Shown here: positions 16,991 through 24,887 of the stretch, one piece after another
Layout of the letters: each line of letters starts with the position of its first letter
Numbering within the stretch: the first letter of the stretch is position 1
NCBI GenBank assembly: GCA_035550375.1
Contig: DASZPH010000024.1
Location: 62,001-126,000, forward strand
Source of the DNA: DASSFG01 sp035550375
GTDB taxonomy: Bacteria > Planctomycetota > Planctomycetia > Pirellulales > JAICIG01
Direction: 5' to 3'
DNA length: 64,000 nucleotides
Notes under the pieces: generated by a model
Seen by the model: the letters and a program-made list of their open reading frames with translations, nothing else
What the model was told of the DNA's origin: nothing
The model's database searches: none
Position numbers and translations under genes: made by a program

Positions 16991-17641
16991 ATGACGATTG
17001 GCATTCTCATCGTCGACGACCATCCGCTGGTCCGCGACGGGCTGACGACCCTGATCTCAAAGCACGGCGACCTCAAGCTTTGCGGCGAAGCCAGCGGCAT
17101 CGCCGAGGCCCGCGAACTGACCCGAACGACTCATCCCGATGTTGCCATCGTCGACTTGACATTGAACGACGGCAACGGCATCAGCTTGATCAAGGAACTC
17201 ACGGATCAGTACGACGACCTGAAAGTGCTGGCCTTGAGCATGCACGATGAAGCACTCTTCGCCGAGCGGACGTTGCACGCCGGTGCCGCCGGGTACGTCG
17301 GCAAGCACGAAGCCAGCCGCACCATCATCTATGCCATCCGCACCGTGCTCGACGGCAACGTTTACCTTAGCGAGCGTATGACCCGCAGGATGCCGGCCCG
17401 GTCCATCGGATCAAAGAAGCAGCCCGACGATCGCTCGCCGGTCGAAAACCTCTCCGATCGGGAACTCGAGATCTTCGAGATGATCGGGCGCGGCATGACA
17501 AGCCGGCAGATCGCCAAAGAGCTCAACGTGAGTCAGCGGACGGTCGACACCCACCGTGAGAACATCAAGAGCAAGCTCAACTTGAAGAACGCGGTTGAAC
17601 TGACCATGCACGCAGTCCGCTGGGCGCTCGGAGAGCGTTGA
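16991..17641 (+). CDS. NarL/FixJ-type response regulator
   Basis: 216 residues. The receiver domain has the acidic pocket (ILIVDDHP), phospho-aspartate D55 (VAIVDLTLND) and switch lysine (GYVGKHE). A LuxR-type helix-turn-helix ends the protein (LSDRELEIFEMIGRGMTSRQ, then the recognition helix VSQRTVDTHRENI). It should be a transcription activator controlled by a histidine kinase. The next frame begins in a TTGA overlap with its stop and encodes a CHASE3 sensor fragment with no kinase domain. The cognate kinase therefore seems to have been lost or truncated. Confidence 0.9.
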   Translation: MTIGILIVDDHPLVRDGLTTLISKHGDLKLCGEASGIAEARELTRTTHPDVAIVDLTLNDGNGISLIKELTDQYDDLKVLALSMHDEALFAERTLHAGAAGYVGKHEASRTIIYAIRTVLDGNVYLSERMTRRMPARSIGSKKQPDDRSPVENLSDRELEIFEMIGRGMTSRQIAKELNVSQRTVDTHRENIKSKLNLKNAVELTMHAVRWALGER

Positions 17642-18306
17642 AGGCGACTGCCGCAGGTCCCATCCTCGAGCGACGGAGTCATGGCGAAGCGCGGCATCTA
17701 TTTCGGCTCAAGGGAACGACGGTGGGCTTGGGGCTCGTCGCCTTCCTCTTTCTCGTGAACGCCTCTATTTCCGGATACAATACGCGTCGCCTGGCGGGCA
17801 ACCACACCCAGGTTGTCAATGCCCAAGCCGTCCTCACAACGCTCGAAGAAGTGCTGGCGGATATCACCGAAGCCGAATCGAGCGAACGAGGTTTCTTGAT
17901 TACCGGGGACGAGTCCTATTTGTCCGGTTATCGCACCGCCGCGGGTGAACTCGATGCCGCGTTAAAGGAACTCGAAGGCCGGATCGGCGACGACCGGCCC
18001 TGGCAAGTCACATTAGGTTCGTTGCGACGAGACGTGAACGCGAGAATGGCCGAATTGGACGTTGCTATCGCCGCGCGAAAGGAGGGGGGCATTGTGGTGA
18101 CGGTTTTAGAGGTTCGCGGCAGCGCCGTAAAACTGGGCTGCCAGTCCCCCACAGCCGTTCCCATTTTTCGTCATGAGGTCTTGCGCGTCGAAAGCATCGC
18201 CAGGACGAACGAGAACAACATCCTGGTGAATCGCCGTTTTTCGTGGAATGCGCATGATCTTGCAAAGCCACCTCGCGTGAGCAGGGATAGGTTGACATGG
18301 ACTTGA
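17638..18306 (+). pseudogene. CHASE3 sensor fragment fused in frame to a truncated CsrA
   Basis: 222 codons. Residues about 25-45 form a TM helix and about 50-149 read as a CHASE3 extracellular sensor domain (ESSERGFLITGDESYLSGYR is diagnostic). The second TM helix, HisKA and ATPase domains expected of a CHASE3 kinase are missing. From residue 151 the frame continues as CsrA (IVVTVLEVRGSAVKLG, then VPIFRHEV with the RNA-contact arginine R178). The CsrA part lacks its first strand, where L4, R6 and R7 act. The junction lies in a G-rich run at 18081-18089. This looks like a deletion that joined two genes. A functional fusion is not excluded. Confidence 0.7.
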
Positions 18307-18752
18307 ATTTTGATGCTGGCCGATCAGGACGCGAATCTCATCGCCAGGTGCAACGAGTGGTCTTCTTTGAAGCGAATATCGCTGCGAAGCGTGCGGTCTG
18401 GCGTCGAGTGCCTGGAGGAATTGCGCCGATCCAGACCGGACGTGCTGGCCCTGGCGATCGACCTTCCGTGGGGCGGGGAGACGGAGTCTTGCACGTCATG
18501 GCGGAGGACCTGCTACTGAAGGGCATTCCCGTTATTCTGCTCGACAGCGAGAAGGGCGTCACCCGCCCGCAGGGGGCTCTGCCGACCAGCGTGGTCGGCC
18601 GGCTCACGAAGCCGTTCGACGCCGAGTTGCTATTCGAGAGCGTCTTTCTCGCGTCGGATTATAAGCGGCTCCTTGGCAGGGGAGAAGCGATCTTGAGTGA
18701 CGTCGAGTGCGTGCGTTGGTCAAACGACCCAGACGGCCGCGATTGCGAATAG
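18307..18752 (+). pseudogene. frameshifted receiver-domain gene
   Basis: Two overlapping frames together encode one degenerate response-regulator receiver. The first (from about 18307) gives LADQDANLIARC through VRSGVECLEELRRSRPDVLA to IDLPWGG. The second resumes as GDGVLHVMAEDLLLKGIPVI and ends with a switch-lysine region (RLTKPFDAEL). Adding one G to the G4 run at 18475-18478 would restore a continuous WGGGDGV reading. It follows the CsrA fragment directly, the place where some planctomycetes keep a receiver gene next to csrA (from memory). A sequencing or assembly error in the G run is the alternative. Confidence 0.65.
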
Positions 18753-18803
18753 ACGCACATCAACGTACTCAGCGGCAGATTGAGGGGGAACTCCTGAACT
18801 GGA

Positions 18804-19232
18804 TCATCGCGGCTCCGCCGAATCGAGCACGAGCCAGGAGAGCCCCAGCCCGGCCAAGCCGCTGAGGAGGCTTGCACCGAGCACGAAGCCGGCGCGAAAT
18901 CGAAGCTCCGTTTCGGCCAGGTCGCCGAAGGCGCGGACCACCTGGTCGGCGCGCTCGGGGCTCGGCATCTGCTCGGGAAGGTAGAAGAGGGGGGCAACAG
19001 CCAAAATCGCCCCGACCGCCACGGGAAAAGCCGCGCCCGCCGCAAATGCGCGCGCCCAAGGGCCTCCCTGAAAAGCCATCACGGCAACCAGCCCCATCGC
19101 GGCGATGAGCGTCAATCGAATGGCTAAAATCGAAAGCCAGGCCGGCTCGGCGGAGAGAGCCGCCAGCGCGATCGCGACCACGATCGTCGAGGCAAGGACC
19201 CACTCCACGCTGAATTGCAACCGTCGCCGCAT
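18804..19232 (-). CDS. small membrane protein (142 aa)
   Basis: Function not recognised. The N-terminus (RRRLQFSVEWVLASTIVVA) has the basic-then-hydrophobic opening that many planctomycete membrane proteins share. Four hydrophobic segments are visible at about residues 10-27, 32-52, 60-84 and 112-136, with a short acidic loop (about 88-110). It is divergent from the M50 protease gene with a 69-base shared upstream region, so the two may be regulated together. Confidence 0.65.
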   Translation of the reverse strand: MRRRLQFSVEWVLASTIVVAIALAALSAEPAWLSILAIRLTLIAAMGLVAVMAFQGGPWARAFAAGAAFPVAVGAILAVAPLFYLPEQMPSPERADQVVRAFGDLAETELRFRAGFVLGASLLSGLAGLGLSWLVLDSAEPR

Positions 19233-19301
19233 TTCGTCATTCTAATCGCCGCGAGCCTCGGGAAACGAGCGACTGTTGCCGCGTGGCCTACAATTCTGCA
19301 G

Positions 19302-20228
19302 ATGAGCACTCCCTACGACCCATCCATGACCGATCCCTACGGCCGCCAGGATTACGATCCTGGGCGCGCCTCGTTTCCCGCGTCGCCCTACGGCTCGCCG
19401 CGGGAGGATGACTATACCAGCCCGCCGGCTCCGACGCGTCGTCGGCTTTTGTTGCCGGCGGCACTGTTCGTCGCAACTTGCTTCACCACCTATAAAGCGG
19501 CTGGGCTGGCATTCGCCCTTCCCGTCATGTTCATCCTGACGACGCATGAACTGGGGCATTTCTTTCAGGCGTTGCGGTATCGAGTGCCCGCCAGCCTCCC
19601 CTACTTTATCCCGATGCCCTACAGCCCGTTCGGCACGATGGGAGCGGTCATCGGCCTGCGGGCCCACGTCGGCAACCGCAAGGCCCTGTTTGACATCGGC
19701 ATTTCGGGACCCTTAGCCGGCCTCGTGCCGGCCATCGCCTGCTCGATCGTCGGACTGTACCTCTCGCCGGTGATCGAGATCGGGGGCCGCGGCGATGTGA
19801 CGATGCTCGGCGAACCTTTGTTTTTCAAGCTCCTCAAGTTCCTGATCTTCGGACCACTGGACGATGGCCACGACGTCCTCCTGCACCCGGTGGCCTACGC
19901 CGGCTGGGTGGGCATTTTCATCACGGGTCTGAATCTGTTGCCGATCGGCCAGCTTGACGGCGGCCACGTGCTCTACGCGCTGTTGCTGCGGCGTGCCCAT
20001 TCGATCGCCACGTTGGTCCTGGTCGCGGCGGCCGTGGGTGTGGCCGTGTTTGGCTATTGGGGCTGGTCGCTGATGCTGGCGCTGCTTTTCTTCATGGGGC
20101 CGAAGCACCCGCCCACCGCCGACGACACGGTGCCGCTGGGAACCGGGCGGACCGTGCTCGGCTGGCTCACCCTGGCGTTCGTCGTGCTGGGATTCACGCC
20201 CCAGCCGTTTTACGGATTGGGGCAGTAG
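19302..20228 (+). CDS. M50 (site-2 protease) family intramembrane metalloprotease
   Basis: 308 residues from ATG 19302. After a disordered, proline-rich N-terminal 45 residues come several TM segments. The zinc motif HELGH lies in TTHELGHFF and the third ligand motif is LLPIGQLDGGH. This is the site-2 protease arrangement, which cleaves membrane-embedded substrates such as anti-sigma factors or signal-peptide remnants. There is no PDZ domain, unlike RseP. No anti-sigma gene lies nearby, so the substrate is unknown. Confidence 0.88.
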   Translation: MSTPYDPSMTDPYGRQDYDPGRASFPASPYGSPREDDYTSPPAPTRRRLLLPAALFVATCFTTYKAAGLAFALPVMFILTTHELGHFFQALRYRVPASLPYFIPMPYSPFGTMGAVIGLRAHVGNRKALFDIGISGPLAGLVPAIACSIVGLYLSPVIEIGGRGDVTMLGEPLFFKLLKFLIFGPLDDGHDVLLHPVAYAGWVGIFITGLNLLPIGQLDGGHVLYALLLRRAHSIATLVLVAAAVGVAVFGYWGWSLMLALLFFMGPKHPPTADDTVPLGTGRTVLGWLTLAFVVLGFTPQPFYGLGQ

Positions 20229-20400
20229 CGAAAGTTCTCGCGCAAGCGCTCGCGGCTGACGGCGCGCAAAAAGGAAGGCGCTTGAAGTACCCCGCAGCCT
20301 TCAGCGCCTTGCTTGCCCTCCCTACCCCGCATTCACGATATCGGCCGCAAGCGACCGACCGCATGACGCGGTGAGGATTTTTCCCGGATTGCATTCTTCG

Positions 20401-20805
20401 TCATGCCGTCGGTACGGAACGGTGGAAATGGACATGCCGCCACTGGCCATCGCGGCGCTGCCAAACGCGGGTCTCTTCAGTAGCCACGGTTGTCGGCGCG
20501 GCGCCGACCAGTTTCTGCACGAGCCGCACGTAGCTGATGACCGCCGCATCCTTTCCCAGCCACCTGACGTGCGGCGACGCCATCGTCACATGGTACGGTC
20601 CCGTGCCGGCGCCCAGGTCGAAATAAAACCGATGAAACGGCATTCCCACGATGAGTTGGCCGCGTCCCTCCGGCTCGAATGCCGAGAGGGTCGCGTCGCA
20701 AAGTTGTTCATAGGTCTGCCAGTCGGCGGCCAGAATGCTTTCCAGCAGCCGCTGGTTGATCGCAAGGAGTTCCTTTTCGCTCTCGTTGGATTCGGGTGCA
20801 GGCAT
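20401..20805 (-). CDS. SnoaL/CaMKII-association-domain-like protein (134 aa)
   Basis: A cone-shaped NTF2-like fold is suggested by the helix-rich first half (LLAINQRLLESILAADWQTY), then strands VISYVRLVQ and TRVWQRRDGQWRHVHFHRS. The closing strand pair is characteristic of the CaMKII association-domain and DUF4440 group. These are small, soluble, oligomeric proteins of varied function, and the specific role is unknown. It is divergent from the polyprenyl-phosphate pentose operon; the 204-base gap between them holds a small AT-rich dyad. Confidence 0.75.
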   Translation of the reverse strand: MPAPESNESEKELLAINQRLLESILAADWQTYEQLCDATLSAFEPEGRGQLIVGMPFHRFYFDLGAGTGPYHVTMASPHVRWLGKDAAVISYVRLVQKLVGAAPTTVATEETRVWQRRDGQWRHVHFHRSVPTA

Positions 20806-20866
20806 CGGTGTTTCTCAGGCCTCGCTGTTTCTGAAGTTCTGGGCAAGCAGCGGCTCGCCGGTTTTC

Positions 20867-20883
20867 CCTATAGTTTATATAGG
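20867..20883. promoter_or_regulatory. AT-rich 6-bp dyad in a divergent intergenic region
   Basis: Bases 20867-20872 (CCTATA) are the reverse complement of 20878-20883 with a five-base AT spacer. It is an unusually AT-rich patch in GC-rich DNA, lying between divergent genes. It could be an operator or part of a promoter for the HAD-UbiA operon. It is short, so chance occurrence is quite possible. Confidence 0.25.
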
Positions 20884-21009
20884 TTGAATGCCATCATTAC
20901 CCAGCACCTATCGCGAAACTGGGGCGTCCGGGCCGGCTAAGCGAACTTGATCCGATAGGCGAAGGCGACTATAAGTCAGGCCGCCAACAAGCGATAGGAC
21001 CGAGCAAGG

Positions 21010-22509
21010 ATGCTCCAGCAACGGTATTTTGGGCAGTCCGCACGACCAACGGCGACGATCGTCGAAGGCAAAGCCCGTCCGCACAGGCTCTGGGATGTCG
21101 TCTGCGTCGATCTCGACGGCACGCTGATTCGCACGGATACGCTCTGGGAGTCGTTGCTCCTGTTGGCCAGGTCGCGGCCCTGGCAATTGCTGTGTGCGAT
21201 CGCTTGGCTGCTGCGTGGAAAAGCCTATTTCAAGGACCAGTTGGCCGCGCGAGTCGTGCCCGACGCCAGGCTCCTTCCCTACCGCGCCGAATTGCTCAAG
21301 TCGCTGCGTGAGTTGAAAGCGAAGGGGGTCACGCTCTGCCTGACCACGGCCGCCGACCGGCGCGTCGCCGGCGAGGTCGCGAAGCATCTCTGCCTGTTTG
21401 ACGAGGTCGTGGCAAGCGACGGCTCGACCAACTGCTCCGGCTCAAACAAGCTTGCGGCCATCCGCGAGCGGCTGGGCGACACTTGCTTCGCTTACTGGGG
21501 CGACTCGCGAGCCGATCTGCCGCTTTGGGAAGCGGCCCACGAGGCGGGCGTCGCAGCACCCAAAGCCAACCTCTGGCGGACGGTTTGCAGAGTGTCGGCT
21601 CAGGCCCGAATGATTGCCCCTCCCGGCCGTCTGCTGCGGCCGCTGGCGGCGGCTCTCCGGCCGCACCAATGGGCCAAGAACCTGTTGCTCCTACTGCCGC
21701 TGTTTTTGGCCCATCGATGGGCCGACATGGGGAAACTGGGGCTGGCGGTGCTCGGCGTGGCGGCTTTCTCAGCGGCAGCTTCAGCGATCTATATCATCAA
21801 CGATCTCATCGACATCGAGTCGGACCGTCGGCATCCCACGAAACACCGCCGGCCGTTCGCTTCCGGCGAGCTGCCCGTACCCGCGGGGCTGGCGGCGGCC
21901 GGTCTGGCGCTCGCCGGCGCGTTTGGGTTATCAGCGTGGCACCTGAGCGGGCCGTTTACCAACTGGCTGGCGATCTATCTTCTGACGACCACCGCATATT
22001 CACTCTGGCTGAAGAAGCACATCGTAATCGACGTGTTGGTGCTGGCGGGGCTGTACACGCTGCGGATCATCGCGGGGGCGGCGGCCGTGAGCGTGCCCGT
22101 CTCGCCCTGGCTGCTCGCGTTTGCCATGTTCTTCTTTCTCAGCCTTGCGCTGGGGAAGCGCTACATCGAGCTGCGGCACTCGGCCGACGCGCCCGGCGAC
22201 GCGCTGCCCGGCCGAAGCTATCGCCCCGACGATGCTCCCCTGCTTGAACAGATCGGGCCGACAAGCGGTTACCTGGCCGTGCTCGTCTTTTGCCTGTATA
22301 TCGACAGCCGTGCCGTCGAGCGGCTCTATCGACACCCGGAGTTTTTGTGGCTCGCCTGCCCACTGCTGCTGTACTGGATCACCCGTTTCTGGCTGCTGGC
22401 GCGGCGGAAGCAGATCGAGTATGATCCGGTCGCCTTTGCCCTCAAGGATCGCGCAAGCCTGGCGGTCATCGCCTGCACCGCTGTAACCGTTCTGCTGGCG
22501 GCACATTGA
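21010..22509 (+). CDS. HAD phosphatase-UbiA prenyltransferase fusion (decaprenyl-phosphate phosphoribosyltransferase-like)
   Basis: 499 residues in two parts. Residues about 28-195 are a HAD hydrolase with D34/D36 in DLDGTLIRTD, LTTAADRR, and GDSRADLP. Residues about 208-499 are a multi-TM UbiA domain with the prenyl-diphosphate motif NDLIDIESDRRHPTKHRRP (N264, D265, D268, D272), close to that of mycobacterial Rv3806c. That enzyme attaches 5-phosphoribose from PRPP to decaprenyl phosphate, and the HAD part could remove the 5-phosphate. Both steps precede DprE1 and DprE2, encoded directly downstream. ATG 21010 is preceded by AGCAAGG. Confidence 0.85.
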   Translation: MLQQRYFGQSARPTATIVEGKARPHRLWDVVCVDLDGTLIRTDTLWESLLLLARSRPWQLLCAIAWLLRGKAYFKDQLAARVVPDARLLPYRAELLKSLRELKAKGVTLCLTTAADRRVAGEVAKHLCLFDEVVASDGSTNCSGSNKLAAIRERLGDTCFAYWGDSRADLPLWEAAHEAGVAAPKANLWRTVCRVSAQARMIAPPGRLLRPLAAALRPHQWAKNLLLLLPLFLAHRWADMGKLGLAVLGVAAFSAAASAIYIINDLIDIESDRRHPTKHRRPFASGELPVPAGLAAAGLALAGAFGLSAWHLSGPFTNWLAIYLLTTTAYSLWLKKHIVIDVLVLAGLYTLRIIAGAAAVSVPVSPWLLAFAMFFFLSLALGKRYIELRHSADAPGDALPGRSYRPDDAPLLEQIGPTSGYLAVLVFCLYIDSRAVERLYRHPEFLWLACPLLLYWITRFWLLARRKQIEYDPVAFALKDRASLAVIACTAVTVLLAAH

Positions 22510-22525
22510 CCCAGGTTGCACGCCG

Positions 22526-23923
22526 ATGCCTGACGCCAGGAACACGAAACGCTTCCGAGAAGAGCTGCTCAGCGGCTGGGGAAACGTGGCCGCCCAACGG
22601 TCGCCCGTTTACCGGCCGGAACGGCTCGATGATCTGCGCGACATCGTCCAGAACTGCGGCTCGACGCTGATCTCGCGAGGCCTGGGCCGCAGCTACGGCG
22701 ACGCCGCGATCAACGCCGAGGGCGTAGTTTCACAGGTGCGGCTCAATCGCTTTCTAGAATTTGACGACGAGCAGAGCATCGTCTCCTGCGAGGCGGGCGT
22801 CACCTTCGACGATCTGCTCCGGGTTGGCCTGCCGCGAGGTTTTTTTCCCGCGGTCACACCCGGCACGAAACACATTACCGTCGGAGGCGCCATTGCGGCC
22901 GACGTGCACGGCAAGAATCACCATGTCGACGGCTCGTTCGCCGACTGTCTCCTCGATTTTCACTTGTTGACCGCCTCTGGCGAGCTGCTGATTTGCTCGC
23001 GCACGGAGAACGCGCGGGCCTTCTGGGCCACTCTTGGTGGAATGGGGCTGACCGGCGCCATCGTCGAGGCCAGATTCCGGCTCCTCCCCGTAACGTCGCC
23101 GTTTCTCAGCGTCGACTACGAGAAGACGACCGATCTCGACGCAACGCTCGAGGCCTTCGCTCAAGGCGACGCGCAATATCGGTATTCCGTGGCCTGGATC
23201 GACTGCCTCGCCCGAGGCCGATCGCTGGGACGCTCGGTGCTCATGCGCGGCAATCACGCGTTGGCCGACGAGTTGCCGCCCGCGATTGAGCGACCGCTGG
23301 AACTTCAAGCCCGGTGCCACAGGCGAGTCCCCTGCTTTTTGCCGAACTTCGTTCTGAATTCGTGGACCGTCCGCGCGTTCAACGCCCTCTATTACGCCCG
23401 GCACAGCAGGTGCCACGCGGTCGTCGACTACGACACGTTCTTTTACCCGCTCGACGCGATCGAACATTGGAACCGCATCTACGGTCGACGTGGTTTTCTG
23501 CAATATCAGGCCGTGTTCCCCACCGCCAGCAGCCGAGCCGGTCTGGTGGCTCTGCTCGAGGCGATTGCCGCCTCGCGGCAGGCGTCGTTCTTGGCGGTGC
23601 TCAAATCGTTCGGCCCGGCTAACCGGGGCTTGCTCTCCTTTCCCGCGGCCGGCTCAACGCTGGCGGTCGACTTGCCCAACACGGGCTCTGCGGTGCTGAC
23701 CCTGCTCGATGACTTGGACGAAATTGTGGTCCGGCACGGGGGGCGAGTCTACCTGGCCAAGGACGTCCGGTTGTCGCGCCCCATGTTCGAGGCCATGTAT
23801 CCACACGCCGACGAGTTCCGCCGTGTCAAAGCCGAGCTCGATCCCGCGGGACGTTTCGATTCGGCCCTGTCGCGGCGCCTCGGCCTCTCTGCGGCCGCCA
23901 GCCGCCAGAGGGCCGCCGCATGA
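22526..23923 (+). CDS. dprE1: decaprenylphosphoryl-beta-D-ribose oxidase-like FAD enzyme
   Basis: 465 residues, like mycobacterial DprE1 (461). The FAD-binding segment SRGLGRSYGDAA and the motifs GGAIAADVHGKNHHVDGSF, WATLGGMGLTGAI and GFLQYQAVFP match DprE1 closely. The catalytic lysine (K418 in M. tuberculosis) corresponds to K412 in LAKDVRL. The cysteine that benzothiazinones attack (C387) corresponds to A380 in STLAVDLP. DprE1 oxidises the 2-hydroxyl of polyprenylphosphoryl ribose on the way to the arabinose donor. It follows the HAD-UbiA gene by 16 bases and overlaps dprE2 by four. Confidence 0.88.
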   Translation: MPDARNTKRFREELLSGWGNVAAQRSPVYRPERLDDLRDIVQNCGSTLISRGLGRSYGDAAINAEGVVSQVRLNRFLEFDDEQSIVSCEAGVTFDDLLRVGLPRGFFPAVTPGTKHITVGGAIAADVHGKNHHVDGSFADCLLDFHLLTASGELLICSRTENARAFWATLGGMGLTGAIVEARFRLLPVTSPFLSVDYEKTTDLDATLEAFAQGDAQYRYSVAWIDCLARGRSLGRSVLMRGNHALADELPPAIERPLELQARCHRRVPCFLPNFVLNSWTVRAFNALYYARHSRCHAVVDYDTFFYPLDAIEHWNRIYGRRGFLQYQAVFPTASSRAGLVALLEAIAASRQASFLAVLKSFGPANRGLLSFPAAGSTLAVDLPNTGSAVLTLLDDLDEIVVRHGGRVYLAKDVRLSRPMFEAMYPHADEFRRVKAELDPAGRFDSALSRRLGLSAAASRQRAAA

Positions 23924-24663
23924 AAGAAAACGTCCTGATCGTGGCAGCGCTGTCGGGCATGGGGCGAGCGATCGCCGGCGAGCTGGCCCGCCGCGGCCAC
24001 TCCCTCGTGCTTGCCGCGAGAGACGAGGAAGAACTAGCTCGCACGGCGGCCGATCTGCGCGTGCGGCATCATGCGACCGTGGAGACCGTCCCCTTCGAGG
24101 CGCTCGACTTTAATTCGCACCCGGCGCTCGTCGACGCGGCTGACCTTGCCTTCCCCGGGGGATTGACGGGCGTCGTGTTTTGCGCCGGCTGGATGGCAAG
24201 TCAAGAGCTGGCGGCGGCAGACTTCCACGTGGCCAAGAAGATGATCGACGTTAACTACACGTCGGCCGTTTCGCTTTTGAACCATGCGGCCAACCTGTTC
24301 GAGCGTCGTCGCCGCGGTTGGATTTGCGCGCTTTCGTCGGTGGCCGGCGACCGCGGCCGCCAAAGCAATTATCTGTACGGTGCAACCAAGAGCGCGCTGA
24401 CCGCTTACTTGCAGGGTTTACGCAACCGCTTGACTCCCGCGCGTGTGGCCGTGATCACGGTCAAGCCGGGCTGCGTTGATACGCCCATGACCTACGGCGG
24501 CGACAAGCTGCCCTTTCTGGTCGCACCCGAAGTCGTCGCTCGCGACGTCGCGCGGGCCATCCTTCGCCGCGACAGCGTGGTCTACACGCCTCGCATCTGG
24601 CGGCCGATCATGACAGCGCTGTGCCTCGTACCTGAAGCCCTCTTTCGCCGGATGAGGCTCTGA
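23920..24663 (+). CDS. dprE2: DprE2-like short-chain dehydrogenase
   Basis: 247 residues, an SDR of DprE2 size. The nucleotide-binding motif reads VAALSGMGRAIAGELARRG, and the catalytic Ser-Tyr-Lys set is SSVAG with YGATK. In mycobacteria DprE2 reduces the keto intermediate made by DprE1 to polyprenylphosphoryl arabinose using NADH. ATG 23920 overlaps the dprE1 stop (ATGA), the strongest sign that the two act together. Assignment as DprE2 rather than a generic SDR rests on this context and on similarity of the C-terminal PGCVDTPMT region. Confidence 0.85.
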   Translation: MKENVLIVAALSGMGRAIAGELARRGHSLVLAARDEEELARTAADLRVRHHATVETVPFEALDFNSHPALVDAADLAFPGGLTGVVFCAGWMASQELAAADFHVAKKMIDVNYTSAVSLLNHAANLFERRRRGWICALSSVAGDRGRQSNYLYGATKSALTAYLQGLRNRLTPARVAVITVKPGCVDTPMTYGGDKLPFLVAPEVVARDVARAILRRDSVVYTPRIWRPIMTALCLVPEALFRRMRL

Positions 24664-24887
24664 CGCCAGTCCGTCGCTCCGGACGTTTTGTCGTAGCCTC
24701 CCAGGCCGGTCGCAAAGCGTGTTGGCGTATGGCATTGCGACTGCCCGCAGCACTCCGTAGTCGGAACAGAGTTTGCTGCCCCTCAGCCGGAAGCTGCAAG
24801 GAGCGATCGCGGATGCAAGTTGCCCAGCATCAGAGCGCTTCAAACGCTTAGGTAAGAGGAAACAGACACGTCCGTCGGGAGGCCCAC

